Positions 7,289 to 16,105 of a stretch of DNA of 64,000 nucleotides are shown here, one piece after another (position 1 is the stretch's first letter; the number at the start of each line of letters is the position of its first letter). Source of the stretch: Streptomyces violascens (GTDB lineage: Bacteria; Actinomycetota; Actinomycetes; Streptomycetales; Streptomycetaceae); the NCBI RefSeq assembly GCF_014649955.1, contig NZ_BMUA01000005.1, forward strand, positions 1-64,000, in the 5' to 3' direction. Under the pieces are notes generated by a model. That model was not told where the DNA came from. It saw only the letters and a program-made list of their open reading frames with translations, and did not search any database. Both the position numbers and the translations under genes were made by a program.

Positions 7289-10006
7289 TCACTCTCCCGG
7301 CATCGTCGCCGTCGCCGTGTTCCACCCCGACACCCGCAGCATCGGCGCCGAACCGTGCAGGTCCGCCGTGCGGTACGTGGCCGTCAGGGTCGTCGACTCC
7401 CCGGGCCACAGGCTCACCTGGTTGTCCGACCACCGCACGGGAAGGACCGGCGTGCCCGACGCGTTCACCAGGTGTACGTCGGTGAGGAGTGCCGGGGCGG
7501 GCCCCGAGCCCGTGTTCCGTACCCTCACCGTCGTCGTGGACGTGCCGTCCGCGTCCACCGTCGTCGCCCCGCTCGCGGACACCGTCGCCCTCGGCATCGC
7601 GGCCAGGCCCTTCAGGTCGGCGTACGTCGTGGTCGGGGTGTGGAACCAATCGGTGTGGGCGTAGTCCAGGGTGTCCGGCCTGGTGGAGAGCCAGTACACG
7701 TTCCGGCTCACCTCCTTGCCCGAGCCGTCGCTCAGCACCAGCTTGGCGAGGTACGTCGTCGACAGGCCGCCCACCGACGCCGGGACGGTCAGCGCGGTCG
7801 TGCTCGCGCCGTTGCCGCCGACGTTCACACCCGTCACCGTACGGTCGTACTTCCGGGTGCCGTCCACATCGAAGAGCGAGACGCGGGCGGTGAGGCCGGA
7901 CGCCGCATCGGGTCGGCTGTTCACCACCGACACCGCGCGGTTGTCGTACGCGTACTGGATGTGCAGCGGCTCGTTCGCCTTCTTCGCGCCGAAGTAGGCG
8001 CCGCCCTGGTCCAGATAGCGGTCCGTCAACTGCCAGTGCAGGGAGGTCCATCCACTGTTGAACATCCAGTACACGACCCCGGTCGCCGGCTTCGCCGCGT
8101 CCTTCGCGTTGCGGCCGTACGCCTCGAACTGGGCCCGCACGTTCTCGTACTGCGCGAGCTGCGCCTTGCGTACGTAGTCGTCGAGGCCGGCCGGGGCACC
8201 GTAGCGGCCGGCCAGGGCGTCGTCGTACAGCTTGAGCGTGGCGAAGGTGGAGGAGGGGGAGCGGTGGTACTGCTTCGCCGACGGGGACTTCCACAGGGTG
8301 TCGAGCTCCGCCGGTGACAGCATGCGGCGCAGGGTGTCGAGGGTGGGGATGTCGGGGCCCGCGCTGGTCTCGGAGTTGAAGCCGGTGGCCCCGCCCTCCT
8401 GCTTGTTGTACCAGTAGTCCGGCGGCACCCAGTCGTACGGGCCCGTCATCTTCATGCCCGAACTGCCCGTGACCGGGGCCGAGTTGTCGGATGCGGCCGC
8501 GACCACGGGGGTCGGCCAGTCGGCCGCCTTCAGCGCGTCCACGTAGTTCTTCTCGATCGTCTTGTCGGGGGCGAAGTCGCTGCCGATCAGGAAGGAGATC
8601 ACGCTCGGGTGGTCGCGAAGGCGGGAGGCCTCCGCCGTCATGGAAGCCTTCGCCACGGGATAGTCGGCGGCCGTCCACTTGTCGCCGGACTCGCCGCCGT
8701 TGACCTGGCCCTCCCACTTGTCGCAGCACTCCCAGCCGGGCAGCGTCAGAATGCCGTAGCGGTCGGCCAGGTCGAAGAACTCGTCCGGCTCGATGTGCCC
8801 TTCCAGGCGGATGGTGTTGAGCCCCAGGTCGAGCGCGTACGTGAGCCGGTCCTCCACATAGGTGCGGTCCCAGCGCAGATACTCGTCGGGGGACCAGCCG
8901 CCGCCCTTGATCAGCAGCGGGCGCCCGTTGACCGAGTACTGGCGCGCGCCGTCGGCGTTCAGCGGCGCCTTCACCTCGCGGATGCCGAACGACTCGCGAG
9001 CCGAATCGGACGGGCTCCCGGCGACCGACGCCGTCAGGTTCAGCTCGTACAGCGGCTGCCCGCCCATGCCCGCAGGCCACCACACCTGCGGTGCTATCAG
9101 GCGGAGTTGGGGATGGGTGGCCGGGGTGAAGGTGACCGGCTTCGTCTCGTGGGCCTTGAGCGTGACGTCCTGGCTGAACGCGACCTGGCCCACCGTGCCG
9201 GATACGGTCGCGGTGACCGGAGCCGCCGAGTCGTTGCGGGCCTGGGCCTTCACGGTCAGGTCGGCGGACGACAGGGACGGCACCGCGAGAGACGTCACCA
9301 CATGTGCGTCACGCAGCGCGACCCGGCCGCCGCGTCGCACCACCACATCGCGGACGATGCCCATGTTCTGGTCGGGCGGCGGCTGGAGCCAGTCGATCCA
9401 GCCCATCGTGAGGTTCTTCTTCGGATCGTTGGGCTGTATGCGGAAGGCCACTGTGTTGGTGCCCGATGTCACCAACTCGCTCACGTCCAGCTCGTGTTGG
9501 GTGTACGCGCCGGTGACCGCGCCCTTGTCGGCGACCTGCTTGCCGTTCACGTACACGTCGGCGGCCGAGATCACCCCGCTGAAGTCGAGGTAGGTGCGCG
9601 AGGCGGTGTCGGCGACGGTGAAGTCCGAGCGGTACCACCAGGGGACGGTGAAGTCCGACTTCGGGATCTTCTGCTGGTTGGCCGAGTAGAAGGGGTCGGC
9701 GTACTTCCCGGCCGCGAGCAGTGCGGCAAGCACCGTGGAGCGTGCGCCGGCATTGACCCAGCCGGTGGCGGGATAGCCGGGGCTCGATACGGCGGCCGGG
9801 GAGTCGGTGACCTTGGCCGTCGACTGGATCGCGAATCCGGCCAGAGCCGTCGAACTGCCCGGCGCCGAGGCGATGGCGGTCACCCGGGCGTGGGCAGGAT
9901 GGAGGACGGGGGCGGCCGATGAGGTGCCGGCGGTGAAGGCGAGGACCAGACCGAGTGCCGCGACCGCGGCGGTCCTTCGACGCACGAGGGCAGGGCGGTG
10001 GAACAC
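7289..10006 (-). CDS. csxA: Secreted GH2 exo-beta-D-glucosaminidase (CsxA-like)
   Basis: A 905-residue exported GH2 enzyme with a signal peptide ending near SSAAP, a jelly-roll sugar-binding domain, Ig-like domains, a TIM barrel and a C-terminal Ig domain. The acid/base segment is FLIGSDFAPD with Asp477, and the nucleophile segment is FNSETSAG with Glu546. The unusual Asp acid/base and the GSD motif are features of chitosan-acting CsxA and distinguish it from beta-galactosidases. It should release glucosamine from the non-reducing end of chitosan oligomers outside the cell. GTG at 10006 is preferred because GGGAG precedes it; an upstream ATG at 10036 has no ribosome site. A ROK regulator lies just upstream. 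Confidence 0.88.
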   Translation of the reverse strand: MFHRPALVRRRTAAVAALGLVLAFTAGTSSAAPVLHPAHARVTAIASAPGSSTALAGFAIQSTAKVTDSPAAVSSPGYPATGWVNAGARSTVLAALLAAGKYADPFYSANQQKIPKSDFTVPWWYRSDFTVADTASRTYLDFSGVISAADVYVNGKQVADKGAVTGAYTQHELDVSELVTSGTNTVAFRIQPNDPKKNLTMGWIDWLQPPPDQNMGIVRDVVVRRGGRVALRDAHVVTSLAVPSLSSADLTVKAQARNDSAAPVTATVSGTVGQVAFSQDVTLKAHETKPVTFTPATHPQLRLIAPQVWWPAGMGGQPLYELNLTASVAGSPSDSARESFGIREVKAPLNADGARQYSVNGRPLLIKGGGWSPDEYLRWDRTYVEDRLTYALDLGLNTIRLEGHIEPDEFFDLADRYGILTLPGWECCDKWEGQVNGGESGDKWTAADYPVAKASMTAEASRLRDHPSVISFLIGSDFAPDKTIEKNYVDALKAADWPTPVVAAASDNSAPVTGSSGMKMTGPYDWVPPDYWYNKQEGGATGFNSETSAGPDIPTLDTLRRMLSPAELDTLWKSPSAKQYHRSPSSTFATLKLYDDALAGRYGAPAGLDDYVRKAQLAQYENVRAQFEAYGRNAKDAAKPATGVVYWMFNSGWTSLHWQLTDRYLDQGGAYFGAKKANEPLHIQYAYDNRAVSVVNSRPDAASGLTARVSLFDVDGTRKYDRTVTGVNVGGNGASTTALTVPASVGGLSTTYLAKLVLSDGSGKEVSRNVYWLSTRPDTLDYAHTDWFHTPTTTYADLKGLAAMPRATVSASGATTVDADGTSTTTVRVRNTGSGPAPALLTDVHLVNASGTPVLPVRWSDNQVSLWPGESTTLTATYRTADLHGSAPMLRVSGWNTATATMPGE

Positions 10007-10059
10007 GGTGGTCTCCCAGGGGGCTGGTCGGAACATCCGCGCATCGCTGCATCGCTACA

Positions 10060-10076
10060 AGTAAAGAATCCTTACT
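10060..10076. promoter_or_regulatory. Operator-like site 1 (csxA promoter)
   Basis: AGTAAAGAATCCTTACT, an imperfect palindrome whose half-sites read AGTAAAG and AGTAAGG, sits 54 bp upstream of the csxA start. The same length and half-site (AGTWARG) recur before the permease at 11381-11397. A ROK repressor encoded between the two sites is the natural binder. Confidence 0.6.
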
Positions 10077-10148
10077 AACTCGTATCAGCAAATTAGAGGG
10101 GGTGAGAGGGGCATGTCAATCGCAGGCCTGAGGGGTGACGCGGAGTCC

Positions 10149-11342
10149 TCAGTGCGCCGAGCGCCGCTCGAAGGCCACGTCCCGTGCCGTGCCGAGGGCC
10201 GTCGCCACCGCGCCGAGCAGCACCGCGTCCTCCCCGAGCGAACTCGGCGCCACCTTCGGCCGCAGCGGGGTGAGCGCGCGGAGCGTGTCCCGTACGGGGC
10301 GCAGGAGCAGATCCGCGCTGTGGCCGACGCCGCCGCCGAGCACCACGAGATCGGGGTCGAGGACGGCCGCGACCACCGCGACGGTGTGCGCGATCCGCTC
10401 GCCCTCCAGCTGAACCGCCTTGACGGCAGGGGAAGTTCCGGCCCGCGCCGCGTCGAAGACGTCCTTCGCGGTGAGCGGGCCCGCCATGCCGAGCGAGCGC
10501 GCGGCCGCGACGACCGCGTCGCCGGAGACCGCGTCCTCCAGGGTGTCCGGCTTCTGGAGGCCGGGCCACGGCAGGAAGCCGATCTCGCCCGCGCCGCCGT
10601 GCGCCCCGGTGAAGAGCTGGCCCTCGCTGACCACACCCATGCCGAGACCGGTGCCGATCATGACGTACACGAAGAGCCTGCTGCCCGAGCCGACGCCGAA
10701 TGTGTACTCGCCGAGCGCCGCCAGATTCGCGTCGTTGTGGACCGCGAGCGGTATGCCGAGCCTCTCCCGCATCTGGTCGAAGAGGCCCGGCCTGCCCCAG
10801 CCCGGCAGGTGCTGGGCATAGCGCACGCGCCGCTTCTCGGCGTCGTACACGCCGGGGGTGCCGACCACCGCCTGGGCGACCTTGTCCGCGTCCACGCCCG
10901 AACCCTCGACGAGCTGGTGCGCGCTGGTGACGACCAGATCGGCCATCGTGGCCGAGGTGCGGGCGTGGTTGCGGACCTCGGAGCGGGCCACGACCTTGCC
11001 GTCGAGGTCGGCGAGGGCGATGCGCAGCCAGGCCCGGCCGATGTCGATGCCGAGCGCGTAACCCGCCGTCGGATCGGGCGCGTAGAGCACGGCGGCGCGG
11101 CCCCGCTCTGGGACGATCGTGCCCGCCTCGCGGACCAGGCCCGCCAGTTCGAGCGAGGCGAGCGCGCTGGACACGGTGGGCTTGGACAGGCCGGTGTCCC
11201 GCGCGAGCTGGGCCCGGGAGGCGGGGCCTTGGGCGCGCAGCCGGTCGAGCAGCAGCCGCTCGTTGGAACTGCGCTGCCGCTGCGGGTTCCAGGGCAGGTC
11301 GCCACCCTCGTCGCTGCTGGTCATCGCATCATTCTCACGCAT
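10149..11342 (-). CDS. ROK-family transcriptional regulator
   Basis: 397 residues: an N-terminal winged HTH (~20-85, with LSKPTVSSALASLELAGLV) followed by a sugar-kinase-like ROK domain (LGIDIGRAWLRIALADLDG, VGTPGVYD, IGTGLGMGVV, LVVLGGGVG). The Cys-rich zinc motif of typical ROK kinases (CxCGxxGCxE) is absent; the equivalent stretch GEIGFLPWPGLQKPD has no cysteine. That supports a pure regulator. ATG at 11342 or the in-frame ATG at 11324 could be the start. It lies between two matching 17-bp palindromic sites and upstream of csxA, and is divergent from an APC permease, so it probably represses both, with glucosamine or a chitosan oligomer as candidate inducer. Confidence 0.88.
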   Translation of the reverse strand: MRENDAMTSSDEGGDLPWNPQRQRSSNERLLLDRLRAQGPASRAQLARDTGLSKPTVSSALASLELAGLVREAGTIVPERGRAAVLYAPDPTAGYALGIDIGRAWLRIALADLDGKVVARSEVRNHARTSATMADLVVTSAHQLVEGSGVDADKVAQAVVGTPGVYDAEKRRVRYAQHLPGWGRPGLFDQMRERLGIPLAVHNDANLAALGEYTFGVGSGSRLFVYVMIGTGLGMGVVSEGQLFTGAHGGAGEIGFLPWPGLQKPDTLEDAVSGDAVVAAARSLGMAGPLTAKDVFDAARAGTSPAVKAVQLEGERIAHTVAVVAAVLDPDLVVLGGGVGHSADLLLRPVRDTLRALTPLRPKVAPSSLGEDAVLLGAVATALGTARDVAFERRSAH

Positions 11343-11369
11343 TGGTCGGAGCTGTTCACTGACGACCCC

Positions 11370-11398
11370 TTGACGGTGAAAGTAAAGGTACTTAACTT
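11370..11398 (+). promoter_or_regulatory. Permease promoter with overlapping operator-like site 2
   Basis: TTGACG at 11370-11375 and TAACTT at 11393-11398 are separated by 17 bp, a good vegetative-type promoter pointing to the permease. The 17-bp site AGTAAAGGTACTTAACT at 11381-11397 fills the spacer and most of the -10 box and matches the csxA site. Binding here should block polymerase. Confidence 0.6.
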
Positions 11399-11482
11399 AA
11401 GCACGCCCAACGCCGAGGGAATCCCGCACCGGCGCATCCGCAACAGCTCCCTCTCTCGCCCATCAGCCCCGGGAGGACCCCA

Positions 11483-12931
11483 GTGTCCGGAACCCCTCCG
11501 CCGGCCGGCGGCTTCGTCCGCCGGATCGGACTCTTCCAGGCCACCGCCATCAACATGAGCCAGATGTGCGGGATCGGCCCCTTCGTGACCATCCCGCTGA
11601 TGGTCGCCGCGTTCGGCGGCCCGCAGGCCGTCATCGGCTTCGTCGCGGGCGCGATACTCGCCTTCGCCGACGGTCTGATCTGGGCCGAACTCGGCGCCTC
11701 GCTGCCGGGCTCCGGTGGCAGCTACGTCTATCTGCGCCAGGCCTTCCAGTACCGCACGGGCCGCCTCATGCCGTTCCTCTTCGTGTGGACGGCGATGCTC
11801 TTCATCCCGCTGGCCATGTCCACCGGCGTCGTCGGATTCGTGCAGTACCTCGGCTACCTCGCCCCGGACCTCGGGCAGACCCCCGGTGACCTGATCGGGC
11901 TCGGCATCATCGCCTTCGTGATCCTGCTGCTCTGGCGCGGCATCGAGCACATCGCCCGGATCACCGCGGTGATGTGGGTCGTGATGATCGCCTCGGTGGC
12001 CCTGGTGATCGTCGCGGCCGCCACCGACTTCAGCCCGCACCTGGCCTTCGACTACCCCTCCGGCGCGTTTGAGCTGACGAGCAGTCAGTTCTGGATCGGA
12101 TTCGCCGCGGGCCTCACCATCGGCATCTACGACTACCTCGGGTACAACACCACCGCCTACATGGGTGCCGAGATCAAAGACCCCGGACGCACCCTGCCGC
12201 GCTCCATCATCTACTCCGTCCTCGGCATCATGGCGATCTACCTGCTCCTTCAGATCGGCACCCTCGGCGTCATCGACTGGCAGCGGATGCTGGACCCGAA
12301 CGACATCGCGTCGAGCTCGGTGGCTTCCGCGGTCCTGGAGAAGGCCTGGGGCAAGGGCGCCGCCGACGTCGTCACCGTCCTCATCCTGATCACCGCGTTC
12401 GCCTCCGTCTTCACCGGGCTGCTCGGCGGCTCCCGGGTCCCGTACGACGCCGCCCGCGACAAGGTGTTCTTCCGCCCGTACGCCAAACTGCACCCCCGGC
12501 ACCGCTTCCCGATGCTGGGACTGGTCACCATGGGCGTCGTCACCGCCGTCGGCTTCATGATCGGGCGCCACACTGATCTGACCACCCTCATCCAGCTCCT
12601 TACCACGGTGATGGTCATCGTCCAGGCGCTCGCCCAGATCCTCGCCGTCACCGTGCTGCGCAAGCGGCAGCCGGGGCTCCGCCGCCCGTACCGCATGTGG
12701 CTCTACCCGCTGCCGAGCCTGATCGCCCTGGTCGGCTGGCTCACCATCTACGGCTACGCCGACAAGAACTCGCCCGGCCGCCACCCCGTCGAATGGTCAC
12801 TGGCCTGGCTGGCGCTCGGCTGCGTCGCCTTCGTCCTGTGGGCGCGCTTCGAGAAGGTCTGGCCGTTCGGGCCGCGCGAGATCCGCGAGGAGTACCTCGA
12901 CGAGTCCGCGGGGGAGGCGCTGCCCGCCTGA
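11483..12931 (+). CDS. APC-superfamily permease
   Basis: A 482-residue membrane protein with about 12 hydrophobic helices and APC features: MCGIGPFVTIPLMVAAFGGPQ in helix 1, the ADGLIWAELGASLPGSGGSYVYLR segment of helices 2-3, and a C-terminal LRRPYRMWLYPLPSL element. GTG start with GGGAGGA six bases upstream. These proteins usually carry amino acids or amines. Shared operator-like sites tie this gene to the ROK regulator and csxA, so the substrate could be an amino sugar, but that is inference from context. Confidence 0.85.
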   Translation: MSGTPPPAGGFVRRIGLFQATAINMSQMCGIGPFVTIPLMVAAFGGPQAVIGFVAGAILAFADGLIWAELGASLPGSGGSYVYLRQAFQYRTGRLMPFLFVWTAMLFIPLAMSTGVVGFVQYLGYLAPDLGQTPGDLIGLGIIAFVILLLWRGIEHIARITAVMWVVMIASVALVIVAAATDFSPHLAFDYPSGAFELTSSQFWIGFAAGLTIGIYDYLGYNTTAYMGAEIKDPGRTLPRSIIYSVLGIMAIYLLLQIGTLGVIDWQRMLDPNDIASSSVASAVLEKAWGKGAADVVTVLILITAFASVFTGLLGGSRVPYDAARDKVFFRPYAKLHPRHRFPMLGLVTMGVVTAVGFMIGRHTDLTTLIQLLTTVMVIVQALAQILAVTVLRKRQPGLRRPYRMWLYPLPSLIALVGWLTIYGYADKNSPGRHPVEWSLAWLALGCVAFVLWARFEKVWPFGPREIREEYLDESAGEALPA

Positions 12932-12943
12932 GGTGCGGAGTCG

Positions 12944-12996
12944 GCACCCGGTCGCTCATCGGCCGGGTGCATCCGCCGGGTCCCCGAACCCGGCGG
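12944..12996 (+). terminator. Tandem hairpins after the APC permease
   Basis: Two perfect stems follow the permease stop: GCACCCGG/CCGGGTGC (8 bp, 11-nt loop) and CCGCCGGGT/ACCCGGCGG (9 bp, 6-nt loop, 12973-12996). There is no U-tract, which is usual for Streptomyces terminators. Confidence 0.65.
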
Positions 12997-13063
12997 GTCC
13001 GCATGGCCGGATGTGACAGGGAATCGTCATCGCGGCCGCTGGGGCCCGCGGTGAGGATGGGTC

Positions 13064-13695
13064 ATGCCCACTTCGCACCGGGTCGTCATCGCGGTCTTCC
13101 CCGATGTCGACCTCCTCGACGTCACCGGACCGGCCGAGGTCTTCGCCCTGGCCAACCGGGAGACCTCGGGCGGCGCCGGATACGAGGTCCGCCTGGCCGG
13201 GCCCGCGTCCGGCGAGGTGCGCACCTCGGCGGGGGTGCGGCTGCTCGCCGACCTGTCCTTCGACGAGGTCGGCGCGCGGGTGGACACTCTGCTCGTGCCC
13301 GGCGCGGTGGACATGACCGACGAAGGCCCCCTCGCCCGGATCGACCAGGACGTCGTGGCCTGGGTGAAGGACACCGCGCCGCACGCCCGGCGGGTGGCAT
13401 CGGCCACCGCACGGAACTGGAGAAGACCCTGACCGAACTCGGTGCCGCCCCGGGCAGCGGGAAGGATCTGGTCATCGGGGGGTTCATGACCCACATGTGT
13501 GTCAACTACACCTCCCAGGGCGCCTTCAACCTCGGCTACCGCCCGACCGTCGTCGCCGAGACCACGGCCACCCGGGCCCTCGCCGCCCCCGACGGCACGG
13601 TGCTGCCCGCGGCCGCTCTCCAGGCCGCGGCGCTCACCTCGATCACGGACCTGTTCGGCATCGTGGTGGCCACGGTCGACGAGCTGCCCGAGTGA
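13064..13695 (+). pseudogene. Deletion remnant: DJ-1/PfpI (GlxA-type) N-terminus joined to a cysteine-hydrolase (isochorismatase) C-terminus
   Basis: From 13064 the frame encodes the first ~110 residues of a DJ-1/PfpI-like regulator (VVIAVFPDVDLLDVTGPAEVFALA, then TLLVPGAVDM, up to HARRVAS) and then stops at 13432. In another frame, from ~13410 to 13695, lies the C-terminal half of an isochorismatase-like hydrolase (TELEKTLTELG, VIGGFMTHMCVNYTSQGAF with its catalytic Cys, VAETTATR). Each half is well conserved and the other part of each gene is missing. The simplest reading is one deletion between two neighbouring genes with a breakpoint near 13400-13415, out of frame. The product is unlikely to function. 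Confidence 0.75.
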
Positions 13696-13703
13696 CGTGC
13701 CCG

Positions 13704-13746
13704 GCGCCGGGCGGCAGGGCCACGGGGGTGCCCTGCCGCCCGGCGC
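13704..13746. terminator. Strong bidirectional terminator (17-bp perfect stem)
   Basis: The arms at 13704-13720 and 13730-13746 pair perfectly over 17 bp around a 9-nt loop. The hairpin lies between the remnant gene on the plus strand and the alpha/beta hydrolase on the minus strand, so it can serve both directions. Confidence 0.85.
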
Positions 13747-13767
13747 GCCTGGTGACTTGAGGGGTCG

Positions 13768-14463
13768 TCAGACCCATCCCTCCAGCGACGCCATGAACCC
13801 CTCGAAGTCGTCGCGGTGGATGGTGTGCCCCGCGCCCTTGACCGTACGCACCTCGAAACCGCGTGCTTCGAGGCGGGCCACCTCGCTCGTGTCGTACAGG
13901 AAGCTTCCGTCGGCGAACTGGACGAGCGAGGGGACGACGGCCTTCTCGGGGACCTGGTCCGCGCTGAATATCGGGGCGAGGCCGAGCGCGCTGTTCTCGT
14001 CCCAGAGCTTCAGCGTGGCCAGCTCGATGTCGACGTCCTCGGCCTCCCAGCGCGGATTGAGCGCCGCGACCGTCGCCCGGCTCGCCGCCTTGAACTGGGC
14101 GAAGATCTCCGGACTGACGCCCTGCTGCCGGGAGTTGACGTTCCAGGCGGGGTCCGAGTAAACCGCGCGGGCCGGCCGCAGCCGGTCGGCGGCGAGCGAC
14201 AGGGAGAGCCCGCCGAGGGAGTGGCCGATCGCCAGCTCGGCGCCGGCCGGGAGGGTTTCGACGAGATCGTCGGCGAAGAGCTCGGCGGTGTACTCGCCGC
14301 GCCCGCTCGCCCCGTGGCCGCGCAGGTCCACCGCGATGACGCGGTAGCCCCGCTCGGCGAGCGCGGGACCGACCTTCCGCCAGGTGCGGTGGTCGGCCAT
14401 GATCCCGTGGATCAGGAGCGCGACACGGTCGCCCTCTCCCCAGGTGCGGGTGTTGAGCTGCAC
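13768..14463 (-). CDS. Alpha/beta-fold hydrolase
   Basis: A 231-residue hydrolase with the oxyanion segment LLIHGIMADHRTWRKVG, the nucleophile elbow GHSLGG, and a C-terminal GAGHTIHRDD that supplies the catalytic His. DLRGHGASGRG is typical of esterase/epoxide-hydrolase-like members. GTG at 14463 follows AAAGG; longer in-frame extensions run into the MFS gene and are not real. The substrate cannot be named. Confidence 0.85.
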   Translation of the reverse strand: MQLNTRTWGEGDRVALLIHGIMADHRTWRKVGPALAERGYRVIAVDLRGHGASGRGEYTAELFADDLVETLPAGAELAIGHSLGGLSLSLAADRLRPARAVYSDPAWNVNSRQQGVSPEIFAQFKAASRATVAALNPRWEAEDVDIELATLKLWDENSALGLAPIFSADQVPEKAVVPSLVQFADGSFLYDTSEVARLEARGFEVRTVKGAGHTIHRDDFEGFMASLEGWV

Positions 14464-14579
14464 GGTGGTGCCTTTCGATGTGGGTGGTGCTGTCGGGCGA
14501 TGGTGGTACGGGGCCGGGGCGGGCGGTGCGGTCAGGCGCGGGCCCGCCCCGGAACCGTACGGATACGGATCATGGACCG

Positions 14580-14598
14580 GCACACCTGTCAGGTGTGC
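14580..14598. terminator. Short perfect inverted repeat between the MFS and hydrolase genes
   Basis: GCACACCT and AGGTGTGC are separated by three bases (GTC). The repeat lies 24 bp after the MFS stop and 117 bp before the hydrolase start, so it may be a short terminator or an operator; the 3-nt loop makes the hairpin tight. Confidence 0.4.
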
Positions 14599-14621
14599 GC
14601 CGACCCCGACCCGTACGTCTC

Positions 14622-15869
14622 TCAGCGCACGGACCTGATCGGGCGCACCGCGAGCGCGCCCAGGACCGAGAGCGCCGCTCCGGCCAGGAAGAGTGCGGTG
14701 TAGCCGCCGCTGACCGAGACGATCAGCGAGGCCGCGAAGGGGGCGACGATCTGCGGGCCCGCGTTGGCGACGTTCAGGACGCCCATGTCGCGGGCGGCGT
14801 CCTCGGCCTTCGGCAGGACCAGGGTGACGAGGGCGGTGTCGACCGCCATGTAGCAGCCGAAGCCCAGGCCGTTGACGACCGAGAACGCGATCATCGCGGG
14901 CCAGCCCGGCGAGACGGCCGGGATGACCAGGGCTGTCGCGGACAGCGCGGCCGACGCGCCGACGAACAGCTTGCGTCGGTCGTGGCGGTCGGAGAGCCAG
15001 CCGCCGAGGACGGTCGAGACGACCATCGCGAGCGCGTTGACGGGCATCAGGATCGCCACGGCCTGCTCGGGCCCCAGTCCGGCGGGCAGACGGGTGTGGT
15101 CCTGGAGGATGTAGAGCTGATATCCAGCCACCGCGAAGTAGCCGAGCACGAGCAGTGCGCGGCCGATGAACGCCCAGCGGAAGTCGTGGTCGCGCAGCGC
15201 CTCGGTGAACGCGGCGAGCTGTCGCGACACGGGCAGCTGTGCCTTGGCGGGCCGCCGCTCCTCGCGCGTACCGGCGGTGAAGATCACCGCGGCGGCCGCG
15301 ACGAGCGCTCCGAGGACCAGGTAGCCGGTGCGGTAGTGGTCCGAGAAGGCTGCGCCGAGCAGTGCGCCGATGGTCGAGCCGAAGGGCAGCCCGAGCCCGA
15401 CGGCCGCCGACGCCCTGCCGCGTGCGGCCATCGGAACCCGGTCGGGGACGACCGAGGTGAGGGCGGCCTGGTAGACGTTGAGGACCGCCTGGCCCAGGCA
15501 CCACACGATCGTGACCAGCAGGATCGTGTGGACCGCGCCGAGCAGGAACATCACCGGCAGCGCGAGCAGCCCGCCGCCGAGGATCCAGGGATTGCGGCGC
15601 CCCGAGCGGTCGGAGAGCGCGCCGGCCACCGGGTTGAACACGGTCGCGAAGATCGCCGAGACACCCGAGACGAGTCCGAAGTCGGCGACCTTGTGCGCTG
15701 CGTCGATGTGCTCGATCTGGAGCGCGAGCAGTACGCCCGGCACGCCGATGTAGAGGGCGTACAGGGCGGTGTTGCCGAGCAGGAGCAGCGGAAGCAGCCC
15801 GCGTGCGGGCCGGGGAGCCGGGGCGGTGACGGCCACCGGAATGCCGGTACCGGGGGAGGAAAGGGCCAC
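14622..15869 (-). CDS. MFS transporter, probably LacI-controlled
   Basis: 415 residues with about 12 helices and MFS loop motifs (NPVAGALSDRSGRRNPWILGG between helices 2-3 and LGGWLSDRHDRRKLFVG in the second half). The overall pattern (YALYIGVPGVLLALQIEHID) resembles glycoside/sugar-type MFS carriers found beside LacI regulators. GTG at 15869 has GGAGG upstream; an in-frame ATG much further upstream has no such site and would run through the shared promoter. It is divergent from the LacI-family gene. Confidence 0.85.
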   Translation of the reverse strand: MALSSPGTGIPVAVTAPAPRPARGLLPLLLLGNTALYALYIGVPGVLLALQIEHIDAAHKVADFGLVSGVSAIFATVFNPVAGALSDRSGRRNPWILGGGLLALPVMFLLGAVHTILLVTIVWCLGQAVLNVYQAALTSVVPDRVPMAARGRASAAVGLGLPFGSTIGALLGAAFSDHYRTGYLVLGALVAAAAVIFTAGTREERRPAKAQLPVSRQLAAFTEALRDHDFRWAFIGRALLVLGYFAVAGYQLYILQDHTRLPAGLGPEQAVAILMPVNALAMVVSTVLGGWLSDRHDRRKLFVGASAALSATALVIPAVSPGWPAMIAFSVVNGLGFGCYMAVDTALVTLVLPKAEDAARDMGVLNVANAGPQIVAPFAASLIVSVSGGYTALFLAGAALSVLGALAVRPIRSVR

Positions 15870-16019
15870 GCTGCCCTCCGAGGAGTGAGGAGGCGGATGA
15901 GGGGTGCAGGAGCTGAGCTGGGTGGCGTCCTGACCGGCCGGAATTGAGGGGTACCGGGCTGGAGGGTCGCCTGCGTGACACCGGTGACCGCAAGGGCCGA
16001 GGCCATCCGATGCGTGTGG

Positions 16020-16031
16020 TGACACGTGTCA
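16020..16031. promoter_or_regulatory. LacI-type operator in the MFS/LacI divergent region
   Basis: TGACACGTGTCA is a perfect 12-bp palindrome with the central CG typical of LacI-family operators. On the minus strand it overlaps TTGACA, a perfect -35 hexamer pointing to the MFS gene, although no clear -10 follows. A second, weaker dyad (GTGT-AA-ACAC) lies just downstream at 16040-16049. Confidence 0.6.
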
Positions 16032-16105
16032 ATTGCTCGTGTAAACACTGTGTAGCATCGAATTCAGGCCATCCGCTAGACCCCGAGCGGGATGCGTCTG
16101 GAAAG

